Part shown: piece by piece, positions 10,284-21,464 of the stretch
How positions within the stretch are numbered: position 1 is the first letter of the stretch
Layout of the letters: the number at the start of each line of letters is the position of its first letter
Assembly: GCA_014529385.2 (NCBI GenBank)
Contig: CM043959.1
Span: 7,867,026 to 7,931,025 of the forward strand
Direction of reading: 5' to 3'
Source: Adiantum capillus-veneris
Taxonomy: Eukaryota; Streptophyta; Polypodiopsida; Polypodiales; Pteridaceae
DNA length: 64,000 nt
Translations under genes and position numbers: made by a program
The notes under the pieces: model-generated
Databases searched by the model: none
The model's input: the letters and a program-made list of their open reading frames with translations, nothing else
Told to the model about the DNA's origin: nothing

Positions 10284-12173
10284 CAGGCACACACCGACTT
10301 TCGACTACAATTGAATTTAGATAATCAATCCTCCAAAACACCATATGTTGTCTGACGAGAAAACAAGACCACATGAGGAGTAAAGATTCAAGAAAAAAAC
10401 ACCATTCATTGGCCTGCTTTTAAGAGGCTCATTCTTTGATTGTCTTGATCACAATATGGTGGCAGCCTCACGATTCCCTTCACATGCCTCCCGTTGCCCT
10501 TCAAATCCAGCTCTTTTGACCTCTTTCCTCTGATGCTACCCGAGCCTCCTCGTTCATCGAGTAGCCAGCATGTATGCTAATGCACCTTTCTATGCTCTCA
10601 ACTGCTTTCTATCAACCGGCCCTCCTAGTACTGTACTGCCAATTCGAGAACTATGTCTTTTCCCACTCAGGGCCTCTCCATGCCTGTCATTTCAGGTCTC
10701 TTTCTCTGTACTTGGTTGCCGATCCTCAGCCCTCCTCAATCTCTTGCCCTTTTGATGCAATCCTATTGCGCTCCTTGGGCTCCTGATCTTGGTTACTACC
10801 AAGAATTCATTTGATTCTCTTTGGCTGCCTTCAATCACACACCGAACTTTCTCTCTCTATACTGTAGGTGCCGCTATGTACCCCATGATTTCATCCACCT
10901 AAATTATACGCCCAAAGCTTTTTTTCCTTCGCAGCTCCTGAACGCCTTTCCTGCAGCCCTCTCTTCTTTTCTGAATGGCGTTCCTCCTCTGTGTGCAGCT
11001 GGCCTCGACAGCCCGAGATGAGAGCCCTCCCCTTCCGTGTCCTGTGAGCTCGATTTGGAGCGCTCCCTTCAACTCCCTGGTTTTGGCCTTGCACACAGCT
11101 GGCCCTCGGCTTCCAGATGGTGCACCCAGAGGCTCTCCATTCCTGTTAGACAGTGATGCTCCCTCCTGCTTTTGGAGTGTGGCCTCCAGCTCCTTCCAGT
11201 GTCATGGAGGCACCGATGAGCTCCTGTGGCGCGCCCTCTGGTTGCCTCCCTCTTGACCTCGGCCCAGCTTTGAACTCTTCTGCAATGGCACCTCCTCACA
11301 GGAGGCCCCCCCTTCTCACGCCCTTGTTGTAGGCCGATACTCTCAAGCCTCTCAACTCTCTCTGTCCTTTGTATGGGTCTCCCTCCAGAGCTGCTTAGGA
11401 TGGCGGCCTCCTGCTGCTCCTTCTGAGCTCGCTTCAGAGCTTGGCCTGCAGCTCGATGGTCCACGGCCACCCCCTTTTTTGATTCAGGTACCAGGCCTGG
11501 CGTCCCAGTGAAACTCTTTTTTTAGGCAAGCTCGTGCAGTCCTTGAGAGCCTTCTCCCATGCCTATGATTACCTCACCCTCGAGCCTTCCTTACTTCACA
11601 TGGCTAGAGCATGGCTCGTCTGCTCAATTTGACCGCTGGAAATGTTGACAGATCAGAAAAAACAACCACCAAGGCCTTGTTCTCACGAAACCTTCTCAGC
11701 TTCCATAATTTCAGTCCTCTCCTCAGGGTACATGGAGAGTGGTGACTTTGACTTGAACCTTCGTCCCGACCATCACGGGTTAGCCAATATTGTTATGATG
11801 ATTCTCCATGCCACAAGGCAGCTTTTGATTCCAAAGTAGGAGGACTCAATCCCCAATAAAGTAGCCTTTTGGATTCTATCCTCAAAAGCTGGCACGAAGA
11901 TGTGGCATATACATGCTACGATGCTTGTTTGTCTTACTGGTTGGAGAATGTCTTGCATGACGGTATGCTTTAAGCTTCAAAATAGGTATGCTTTAAGCTT
12001 CAAAATAGGTTGATCTTAGCACGGACCGCTCCCAATGAGCTCAACATTTTGAAGCTTTCACTAAAACACACCTCAAACCTGTTTTATCACTTGGAGAGTC
12101 ATTACGGAAGCCGCCAACCATGGGGTTGTCCTGCTCTTGGATGCGCTCTCTGAGGAAAATCTAGAAACCATCA
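10107..12173 (-). repeat. G element LTR1 (about 2.07 kb)
   Basis: Starts TAATGGGGC (first G changed to A relative to the TGATGGGGC of the others) and ends ACCATCA. A TATA-like TCTATAAGAG on the minus strand (about 10175-10184) lies close to the U5 end, so R-U5 is only about 70-80 bp and U3 is about 2 kb. It contains a CT microsatellite (10246-10281). Plus-strand frames such as 10975-11256 recur in the other LTRs but are not convincing genes. Confidence 0.8.
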
Positions 12174-12464
12174 TCTTTGCCCAGCCCCTTCGTTGAGCAT
12201 TCATGCTCAACCCAAGCTTCTCTGGAAAACTATGTACACATGTCGGCAAGAAACGTGTACAACATGCTGAAAACTCTAAAAGGTTGAAAAAAACCATATT
12301 TACATTGTCAACAGCTCTGATATCACTCCCTCTGTTGCTTCCACCTGCTAGACACTCGAAAACGAAACTCTCCCTCCTACAAAGGGAAAGCTTTGAGCCT
12401 TCCAACCTGAAGTCTAACCTGAAGTCTGACTCCCTCCCGGATCAAAGGGATAGCTCTTAGCCTG

Positions 12465-13526
12465 CTAGTTTGAAGACCAACTCCCTCCTGGATCCCAAAT
12501 AGTAGGCATACGCTTTCCAGAAATGAAGCTACAAAGAACAAGCTCGCAAGAAAAGCATCCCTGCACATAATACTTTCCCTTCGCCATCACTTCAGGACCT
12601 GTAGCTGCCTTGCTATTACCATTCCATCCAAAAGCATCATCACCATGAGAACATAGATCCTTAAATGCACAAGAACCTGTCTGTGGACCAACACAAGCCA
12701 AAACCCACCCCAAAGCCTGGGAAACACTTATCGCACCATCATGATCAAGAGCAGCAACCTTCCAGAGACATTGAAAAGCATACTTTTTTGCAAAGAGGCA
12801 TACTAAGACCTTGAGGATATTAGAGTTATCCGAAGAAGGCAAAAACTCTCCTGGAGCACCTTTGACCACCTTAAGAGGCAAGTCTTCATCAAGCAAACTG
12901 TTTAGATACTCACCAGTAAGGTCTTCAAACATATCAGCATGGAAGAGAGAAGGTGCAGGCTCGTAATCAACCTCTCCTAATAAGAGACTATCAATTAAAG
13001 CCATATCATCATCTCCATCATCAAAAGAACTCCCTACTTGTGCCATATCCTCACCCATACTGCTGCCTTCCTTGATGGGTACAACCTTCTCACCATCGAC
13101 CACATTCGGAGCTTCTAAATCTGCAATAAGAGTGGCCAAGTCCTCATCGGCAAGCTCATGCACTGACACTTCATCCTCTTCAGCAGAGATCTCTTCCACC
13201 TTGTCTTTGACCTCGATCACCACTTGCTCTTCGATATTGGGCGATTGCCCAACCCCTTGCTCTAGCAGAGTCTCTATCAGCTGGCAGACCACTGCTGCCT
13301 CTTCTGAGTGCACCTGCTCAGCCATCGCTTCATCACCCAAGCAAGACATGAATTCATTCCATACCTTCTCAGACTCCAAGTCTGCATCACCATTAGACAG
13401 AGGGAAAATCTTGTCTTTGACACATGACACCCCGCAATCCAAGGCTGCATCTCTAACAATTCCTAATGAGCCTGCTGCCGGAGATAACTCTCCGCGCACA
13501 CACTCCGACTCTTGAACCCCATGCAC
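12465..13526 (-). pseudogene. G element ORF2, copy 1: acidic protein of unknown function
   Basis: A 353-codon frame lies just after, and in frame with, ORF1, separated by a TAG at 13554-13556. It has no ATG near its start; the first Met is about residue 60. The protein is rich in E and D (segments ISAEEDEVSVHELADEDL and SFDDGDDDMALIDSLL), followed by a C-terminal part with Cys, Gly and aromatic residues (GSCAFKDLCSHGDDAFGWNG). It ends early at a TAG where the copies at 46.0 and 51.0 kb read Trp (SSNW), so the family protein is about 40 residues longer. No known domain is recognised. It occupies the place pol would have in an autonomous element. Confidence 0.55.
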
Positions 13527-13553
13527 CTCCGCATGCTGCCGATCATGGTCAAG

Positions 13554-14118
13554 CTACCCACCCTCTTGCTTTGGCAAACAGGCTTCTGATACCTCTTGGA
13601 AATCTTCGATTGAATTGGATACACAAGTTGGAAATAGACCCTCTTCATTGCTATTTTGCTCTGCTATGAGATATACTCCATCGAGTATTGCATCCAAAAG
13701 CTTGCTCGGAATTCTCAAATCTTCGACACTATCTGAGCTTTGGCTACACCCATTGTCCTCAGACTCGCCCATATATCCGCTATTGGTAGATGCCGATGAT
13801 CCTCCATCATCAGATACTGCCTCTGCTGCAGCTCCTGCTGATCCCATAAACCTCCTTTGATCTTCACAAAAGGCCATAAGTAGGGCTAGCTTTATCTGAT
13901 TCCAGCTCCTTTGCTCTGATGTCAAGAGGTTGCAATAGATCATCCATGTGGTCCACGAAGCCCTTGCCACACATAATCTGCCTTCTCTTCATATGTGCAG
14001 ATCTGCAACTCCTCCATCTCTAGCTCCACTAGCCATATCCAAGGTCGAATCCTCTACCCTAGTGCTCCGTAAACCACCTGTTGATCTTGGACTGCGCCAT
14101 TTGCATGCACTTGGCAAC
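13554..14118 (-). pseudogene. G element ORF1 (gag), copy 1
   Basis: Gag-like protein: the segment QRSWNQIKLALLMAF matches the conserved region of plant Ty3/gypsy gag (G-A-A-W ... W-x-x-L-x-x-x-F). A Ser/Gly/Asp-rich tail leads to LPKQEGG and the TAG at 13554. Upstream, codons from the expected start (near 14105) are present, but a one-base loss near 13950 shifts frame and a TAG replaces the CAG that the copy at 60.67 kb retains (GALGQRIRPW). The protein would form the particle; protease and the rest must come from another element. Confidence 0.6.
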
Positions 14119-14203
14119 TTAAAACTTTAGCTCGATCGGCGTTATCTTTGGAATTGCAATAAAAGACTTGACTAGGAGCGTTACGACATAAAAAACACAC
14201 CGT

Positions 14204-14221
14204 TCCCCAACGGGATCACCA
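14204..14221 (-). other. G element primer-binding site (before LTR2)
   Basis: Minus strand TGGTGATCCCGTTGGGGA, five bases from the LTR. The equivalent sites at 52701-52718 and 60825-60842 read TGGCGATCCCGTTGGGGA and TGGCGATCCCGCTCGGGA. Form and position fit a tRNA 3'-end primer site; which tRNA is not certain. Confidence 0.65.
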
Positions 14222-14388
14222 GAAGATGATGGGGCTTGGGGAAACACACCCAAACACAACACTCACACTCACACCCAAACACAACACTCACACTCTTTCC
14301 CGTAGCCTAAGCGTGCACACTGGGCGGCTCTTATAGAAGAAAACCCTTACAACCAATGAGGTCTCACTCTTGAGCACACAAAGATGGG

Positions 14389-14447
<59 letters not shown>

Positions 14448-15656
14448 CCCCCTCTCCCCATGCACACACTAACTTTCGACTACAATTGAATTTAGACAAT
14501 CAATGATCCAAAACACCATATGTTGTCTGACGAGAAAACAAGACCACATGAGGAGTAAAGATTCAAGAAAAAAACACCATCTATTGGCCTGCTCTTAAGA
14601 GGCTCATTCTTTGATTGTCTTGATCACAATATGGTGGGAGCCTCACGATTCCCTTCACATGCCTTGCATGGCCGGCCCGTTGCCCTTCAAATCCAGCTCT
14701 TTTGACCTCTTTCCTCTGATGCTAGCCGAGCCTCCTCGTTCATTAAGTAGGGCCAGCATGTATGCTAGTGCACCTTTCTGTGCTCTCAATTGCTTCCTCT
14801 CAACCTGCCCTCCTAGTACTGTACTGCTAATTCGGGAACTATGTCTTTCCCCACTCAGGGCCTCTCCATGCCTGGCGTTTCAGGTCTCTTTCTTTGTACT
14901 TGGTTGCCGATCCTCAACCCTCCCCAATCTCTTGCCCTTTTGATGCAATCCTCTTGCACTCCTTGGGCTTGTGATCTTGGTTACTACGAAGAATTCATAT
15001 GATTCTCGTTGGCTGCCTTCAATCAGACACCCAACTTTCTCTCTCTATACTGAAGGTGCCGTTATGTACCCCATGATTTCATCTATCCAATTATACGCCC
15101 AAATCTTTTTTTCCTTCGCAGCTCCTGAACGCCTTTCCTGTAGCCCTCTCTTCTTTTATGAATGGGTTGCCTCCTCTGTGTGTAGCCCGCCTCAACAACC
15201 CGAGATGAGAGCCTTCCCCGTCCGTGTCCTGTGAGCTCGCTTTGGAGCGCTCCCTTCAACTCCCTGGTTTTGGCCTCGCACAGAGCCGGCCCTCGGCTTC
15301 CAGATGGCGCACCCAGAGGCTCTCCATCCCTGTTAGACAGTGCTGCTCCCTCCTGCTTTCCGAGTGTGGCCTCCAGCTCCTTCCTCTCATGGCGGCACCC
15401 ATGAGGTCCTGTGGTGCGCCGTCTGGTTGCCTCCCTCTTGACCTCGGCCCAGCTTTGAACTCTTCTGCAATGGCACCTCCTCACAGGAGGCCCCCCCTTC
15501 TCACGCCCTTGTTGTGGGCCGATACTCTCAAGACTCTCAACTCTCCCTCTCCTTTGTATGGCGCTCCCTCCAGAGCTGCTCAAGATGGCGGCCTTCTGCT
15601 GCTCCTTGTGAGCTGGCTTCTGAGCTTGGCCTACAGATCGATGGTCCACAGCCACC

Positions 15657-16140
15657 CACAAGGGGCTTTGGACAGCTTACCATATAGTAAAAAATATATG
15701 ATTGCTAGATGATTCACTAGTTTCAATACACACATCTAGTAAGAGTGCAAACTACTAAAAAAGAGACAACTCCTAGATGCTACATATAGTAATTTTGTTA
15801 CTATATGGAGAGTTGAATAGCCATATGGCAATTCAAGTCTCAATATGGTAAAAAGATCACTAGTTCAATGTAGGAGTTGACTCAATTACTAGTTTGACCT
15901 TACATATCGGTGTTTTCAAACCAGTAAGTCAACTAGCAATTTTTGTTCACGACCTAGCAAGTCATCTAGTAATATATAAGGACGATTGCTTGCAAACTAG
16001 TAGTTCATCTAGTAACTTTTCTATAAACAACCTAGTAGTTCACCTAATAATTCATTAAAGAACATGTAGACACAAAATAGTAATTAATCTAAAAATTTTC
16101 CCACGAGCAAACAATTTAGGAGAGATTACTTCAACATTAG
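15657..16140. repeat. Left TIR and subterminal repeat region of the CACTA element
   Basis: The terminal CACAAGG... is followed by repeated ACTAGTA, CTAGTAATT and CTAGTAAGTCA words in both orientations over about 450 bp. This is the expected binding platform for a CACTA subterminal-repeat-binding protein. Confidence 0.75.
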
Positions 16141-16204
16141 GAGACTAAAGTAGGCTTACTTCATAAAGATAGCTATGAGTACAACAAATGAAAGCTTACA
16201 TAAC

Positions 16205-16424
16205 GTGTGTTACATGCTATAGTTCTTAAATCATGTGGTTGGATTATAAAACTACTTGTCATTTGTTACAATGATATGCTTCATGGATAAAGAGCCAACT
16301 TTATCAAAATAATTTTGTGTGTTACATGCTATAGTTCTTAAATCACGTGGTTGGATTATAAAACTACTTGTCATTTGTTACAATGATATCCTTCATGGAT
16401 AAAGAGCCAACTTTATCAAAATAA
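16205..16424. repeat. Tandem duplication, period 112 bp
   Basis: The segment from GTGTGTTACATGCTATAG to the AT-rich end is present twice (16205-16316, 16317-about 16424) with only a few differences. The second copy forms the 3' end of the last exon of the CACTA gene. Confidence 0.9.
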
Positions 16425-17419
16425 AAAATTATCAGGCCTTCTAACAAAAGCCATGTAACTAAATCTTCACACATATTGGAAGTATTAGTATGCTCATTTG
16501 CTCTCTTCTTGAGGAAACTATTCAATTTCTGCATAGGAAAATACGTTGGCTTGATCAAGTGGTACAAGTCTTGTACTTTCTTGAGATTTAGCCATTTCAT
16601 TAATATAGTTTCTTTGTCATCCCTGGACAAATTTCGTGCCTACATAATTGTCCTAACAAAATAACATGGTTTAAAAAGTGACGTATTATTTTTGTGAACA
16701 TAATTAAGGCAATGTTTTTAGCTTTTATTGCATACCTGAAATTCCAAAATACATTGATTTTGATTCATTGAACATCCCCCATCAGATTTCTACTCCTAAA
16801 ACAATTAAAGTCCATCTTTTATTTTGTAGCCACATGCAAAAATATTTAAAGAATCTTATTATTGTGAAGAAAAAAACCTTTTTCTTTTTAGGCTTCAAAA
16901 ACTTTGAAGCTTGATCTTTCTCCTTTAGTAGCTCTTCAGTCTTAGAAGTAGCCTATAGAAGTGAGAAAACATGGTTTTTTTATAAAATTACAATTAAGTA
17001 GGGTAAGTATTTCATTAAATAAATATTCCATGTGAAGCATCTTTAAATAGTACCTTGCGCTTTCGTGTGCTTTTTCTTTTCTATTCTTGGTTTGTACCAC
17101 TTATAATTTGTGTTCTTCCATTGATTTTTTCCTTCAAAAATTATTCAAGAAAAGAGTGCAATCAACAAAAAGTTTTGGAGTGAAAAAAATACATGAATTA
17201 GAATTGTACCAATTTTGTGATATGGTCTTCACACTCATCTAATTCATTGTTTACTTCCATATCCTTTTCTTGATAGCATTGGACAAACTCTTCATCTTGC
17301 ATGTAGTTTCTATATGCCTGCGCATTAAGCAATTGAATTTGGATATCTCACACACACATACACACACACGCACACACACAAAACTAGCTAAATTTACCTC
17401 AATTATTTCAATTGATATC

Positions 17420-17518
<99 letters not shown>

Positions 17519-18563
17519 TAAACCACACATACCTCATAAGCATCACTTTGTAAATCATGATTTTCCCATGGCATCTTAGGAATGTATGCTTCCGTCTCTC
17601 TCTAAACACATAATAACAAATTTTATCATGATAGGTCATACATTATTGTTATTTTAAGATAGAAGTGCTTACATGAGTAGCTTGTGGTTGCTCTTCTTCT
17701 TCTTCAATAGATATACAAGTGGTTTCTTGTGCACAAGCATCCTTTAGCTATTCAATAACAACAAAAGCATTGCTTTCTTCATCATTAGTTTTCATATAAA
17801 TTTCCAATACCTTAGAGGATTACTCACAAGTTTTGTGAGTGAACCATATTCTCCTAGCTCACTTTCTCCTTGTAGTTCACTTTCGCCTCCATCATTCTCA
17901 TGAAATTCTTGGTTATCATCATCATCATCTTTTTCTTTTTCTATCTAATCTCATAAAAACATTTCAATTATACTTTGACATAATAGAAGTTCATTACTTA
18001 GAGAAATCCTACAAAATGACACATACCATTGGGGCGCTAGAAGATAATTCGTTGTTTGGTTTCTTTTTTCTCCATTTTCATTTCGCAGCAAGAGACTTGA
18101 TGGCCCATGTATAAACATCCTCTTCTTTCCAATGATAATTTTGTCCAGCTACTATTACAGGCTTAAGCTCACCTTTATTTTTTCTTATTACATCCAACAT
18201 GGTATTCTTTCCCTCCATGTTATTCTAAGGTCTCCAAATGGCTTGTGTTTGGCAAACCATCCTCTAACAAACCCATAGTTTGAATAAAGAACTCTATGTT
18301 GGTTATTACCCTCTTCTAAGAGGAAATCCCTACCATAGAGTTTATTGGGTTCTCTAAGCTTAGGAGGTGGAGGCCTAAACACCTGTTCATATATGATTGG
18401 GTCATATTTCTCGTTGCTAGTAGTGTCAACACCTATAGAAATGCTAGATGGAGAAGAAACAACTCTCTTATTTCCAAGATGACTGGCCCTCCAAGAATCT
18501 AAAAATTTGAGGGCCTCTTCATTAGAGAAAGACAGTAGTTTCTCCACAAAGGACGTCGACGAT

Positions 18564-18596
<33 letters not shown>

Positions 18597-18703
18597 CGCG
18601 TGTTCGTGCAAGTGATGCTAAGCACTCTATTTTTGGGTGGCGGGAGGCTCACTTTTCTTTCTTGGAGTTTCTCGTTTAGCTCCAGATATTGAACTCCACT
18701 CAT
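16364..18703 (-). pseudogene. Multi-exon accessory gene of the CACTA element (unknown product)
   Basis: Minus-strand exons with GT..AG borders can be placed: 17533-17601 (69 bp), 17210-17317 (108), 17054-17131 (78), 16878-16952 (75) and 16364-16639 (last). All four complete ones are multiples of three in phase 0. Upstream coding parts are at about 17673-17960 (acidic, QEFHENDGGESELQGE; a frame change near 17825) and 18060-18703. The first exon contains a GA microsatellite translated as RERERE (18564-18595). Other motifs: EYKQV-like P-rich VFRPPPPKLREPNKLYG, and basic FLKPKKKK. Damage: TAG inside two exons and a frameshift near 18225. No known domain is recognised; its place suggests a TnpA-like DNA-binding role, which is inference only. 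The start is the ATG at 18703, eight bases from the TTAA insertion. Confidence 0.5.
17423..17514. repeat. GT then GA compound microsatellite
   Basis: About 45 bp of GT is followed by about 47 bp of GA, inside an intron of the CACTA gene. Long CVCVCV or RERERE frames here are artefacts. Confidence 0.95.
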
Positions 18704-18714
18704 TTATGCCTTAA

Positions 18715-20035
18715 CACTAGGTTGGTAATGGGACACTTTTATGTCCTGTGAAGTGACCATTTTGCTTGAATTATGTCAAGAGTTTCAAAATGGATTTTGA
18801 GGTGCTATCTGTCTAGAAAGTTGTCTCATGAGCTGAAAAAAACTTGACATTTTTTTGGAATATCAATTCCATCTTTAACATTGTCCTTGCACAACATTTC
18901 ACAACCTAAACTGTGTGAAATAACGGGTCCTGTTTTTGTCTTTTTTCAACTTTTTGCAACTATACCACTCTAGAATTCATGTTTGTGAGGTCTATAATGC
19001 TAGAGAACTATCTTTAGTAGTCCTCAACATGTCCTGATGCTTCTAGGGAGAAATAAATATTAAAGTTGTAAGTTATGACCAAATTACAAAAATTGTCAAA
19101 TCCTGTTTTTTAGCCAATTTTAGCTCTTCTATGAATTTTTTGGTGGATTTCATGATATCCAAATTCATTTCTGATTTTCTATGTCGCATATTGTAACATA
19201 AAGCTAACATTCCTTGAGTTTTAGGGCACCTAATACTCTATTTTGCATAGTACACAACGATGGTTGATTTTTTCAATTATGGAAGAAAACGAAACATTCT
19301 AGTATATCAAGTATAGCTTTTTCAATATTGTTAGTTTCTTGTGACAACTACATGAATTTTGTAGGTAGTAACCATATCTAGTCATAAGGATCAAATTTGG
19401 CTAGATATTGAATAGTTTCTATGGGATTCTACAACTCATAATGTTCAACCCAGTTTTTTCATGTCTGCTGTATTTAACACTTCATCTTTGTCCCCAAGAT
19501 TCATCTTGGTAAGAGATGTATTATTCTTTTGACATGCTCCATGGATCCTTATGAACATAAAGGACAATAGGGAACTAAGAAAACATGCACATATTATTTG
19601 TATTGAGCGTGGCTATAGAAACTTTGATGATAAGTTTGCAGAATGGTAAAAATTCAACTTTTTTGTACCTATTTATTTTGGCAAAACAAAAAATAGTGAG
19701 TGAGAAGCAATCATATGTTCTGATCACCAACCCATTGAAGTTAACTAGGGAATTTATCTCAAGCCCTACAAAAATCCCTAATCTTATTTTTATGCAACAA
19801 AACGTAAGAAATGACCGTTTTGATGAAAATTCACTGGTCCATCAACTTTGAAGGCTTGGTGTGACCAAAAGATGAGAAATTTTACAAGTTTCTTATTTTT
19901 TCCATGTTTAGTAGGCCTTGAACTATAACCTCATGAAAGGATTTTACAAAATGAGTGGATCTACTATGGTTTTGGAGGTTTTTTTCAAAACCCTGAAAGG
20001 ACACTTTTATGTCCTGTTAGGTTACCAACCTAGTG
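18715..20035. mobile_element. TTAA-flanked non-autonomous DNA transposon, copy A (piggyBac-like)
   Basis: The element starts CACTAGGTTGGTAA and ends with its exact complement TTACCAACCTAGTG, flanked on both sides by TTAA (18711-18714, 20036-20039). The 14-bp terminal repeat plus TTAA target fits piggyBac; Sola3 also uses TTAA. The 16-mer GGACACTTTTATGTCC, itself an imperfect palindrome, lies near both ends in the same orientation. The 1321-bp interior has only a short plus-strand frame (19585-19851, 88 codons) with no recognisable transposase. A nearly identical copy is at 28374-29711. It inserted next to the start of the CACTA gene. Confidence 0.8.
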
Positions 20036-20079
20036 TTAAGCCTATGTCACACTAGGACACCCGCCATAAGTGACATGGC

Positions 20080-21464
20080 AAAAATGGATCTTGTAAGGAG
20101 ATAAAGACCTTATCGTTCACAATATGCCTTGTTGATTGGAGTTTTTTGTTAATGTCACACTCAAGCTCGTCCAACTATTTGCAATTGCCTTGGGCTCGAA
20201 GTGTATCTCGAGGGATGAGGTATGAGCAACATGTTTCTCCGACAACTCCTAACTAAAAATCTCATTGTGAATTCTTTCACCCATGTGAAGGTCTTCAGCA
20301 GAAGGCCATAGGACTTCACGGTGCAAGTTTATGTGATTGCATTTGGAGAAATTCCCTCTCTTTTCATCTGGATAAGATAGCCTAGAGCTTCATTTCCCAC
20401 AACATAAGCATTACCATGCTCAACGTGTTTCTCCAACAATCCCTGAAGGTGCTAGCATTGGTGATTGCATCTGGAGAAAGGTCTTCCTTTGCATTTGGAT
20501 AAAGCAACCCAGAGCTACCTTGCCATAGACATGTTGGGCATATCCAGCCATCATTGTGGTCTAAGCGAAGGCATTTTGGATAGAAAGCTCATCCGAACCT
20601 TTCGAGCTTTCATGAGGGTACCACATTACACACAAGAAGCCTATCAAGAAGTTATCGTGCTTTCAGGAGTCTCCTTAAATATTCATCTTTCTAAAGCAAC
20701 CCATTCTTGTGAAGGTTGTTTATCAGCCCCATGCACAAACAATTTTGAACTAATCACTATTGTTCCCTAGTTGTTTGTGTGCACACGTACAACCATGCTA
20801 ATCTTGATATGTCATGCACATGAGAAACCACGGTTGTGAAGAATGTTGAAGTGTGGTGAGGAGAATCTCTCCAAAAATGTGAGCAGAAACTATGTTGAAG
20901 TGTGGTGAGGAGAAAGTGTCAAAAACTCGTTTGCATGTGCACATGAGCAAGGTCCAGGTCGCTCACCATAACAATACCAAATCGCAATCATCTTATCGAA
21001 ATAGGAGAGGCCTTGGGTAGTGAAATCGCAAACACGAAAAGTCCTCATAGTTAAACTCCATACAAGAAATCCATCAAGAACTCCTTGTGTTTTCATGAGG
21101 GTATCACATTTGATACACAAACAACAATGTGTTCCCTAAGTATGCATCCATCAGGATACCACCCATCAACAGCTGTTGAAATACGAGGAGCATGATTTGA
21201 CAAATCTCCCACCAGGAACATATCAATTAAAGCACCACCAAGTACAACATCTTTCTCTAACAGATTGTGACCAGCAATCACATGGTGCATTCTCTCACCC
21301 ATGTCAACATCTTGCGTAAGGCCATATGCCTTTAAGGTGCCATTGTAGGTGACTCCGCTTGGAGACAGGCCTTCCCTTTGTGGTGCAAACAAAACAATGC
21401 TTCCTTGCCACAGCCATGTTGACAATACCCTGCAATCAACAGATTCCAAGTGAAGCCATTCCAA
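20080..21464 (-). pseudogene. Captured PPR gene fragments inside the CACTA element
   Basis: Minus-strand translation shows scattered pentatricopeptide-repeat pieces. 21100-21464: GLSPSGVTYNGTLKAYG followed by LLEKDVVLGGALIDM. 20890-21120: CIKCDTLMKTQGVL then QGLSYFDKM. About 20230-20400: QMKREGISPNAIT, a stop, then CTVKSYG. These match the order of P/L/S-type plant PPR repeats (V-T-F-x-x-x-L-K-A-C-G; A-L-V-D-M-Y-x-K-C-G). PPR proteins bind organelle RNA. Stops, frameshifts and missing segments make this a dead capture. Part of the block also appears locally repeated (the ACCCTCATGAAA region at about 20610 and 21095). Confidence 0.65.

Noticed and set aside
10975-11256. Plus-strand ORFs in the G LTRs (also near 14611, 46933, 53160, 61173)
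   Set aside because: They recur only because the LTR is repeated, run antisense to the element, begin and end at different places in each copy and show no domain.
13072-13515. Ser/Thr-rich plus-strand ORFs opposite ORF2 (also 26770-27318, 51571-51933, 59686-60477)
   Set aside because: They mirror the acidic minus-strand ORF2, whose Glu and Asp codons read as Ser-rich codons on the other strand. The minus-strand frame continues from gag, so the plus-strand one is a shadow.
16205-16424. CRISPR-like direct repeats
   Set aside because: Only two long, adjacent copies without spacers; a plain tandem duplication in a eukaryotic transposon.
17403-17639. Frames with THTHTH, CVCVCV or SLSLSL
   Set aside because: Products of the GT/GA compound repeat within an intron. 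Similar frames at 32730-32933 and 57629-57853 come from CA/GT repeats.
18715-20035. Calling the 1.3-kb elements CACTA because they start CACTAGG
   Set aside because: Both copies are flanked by a 4-bp TTAA duplication, confirmed by empty sites at 44265 and 49246, whereas CACTA elements make 3-bp duplications. The real CACTA at 15657-25271 has ACC.
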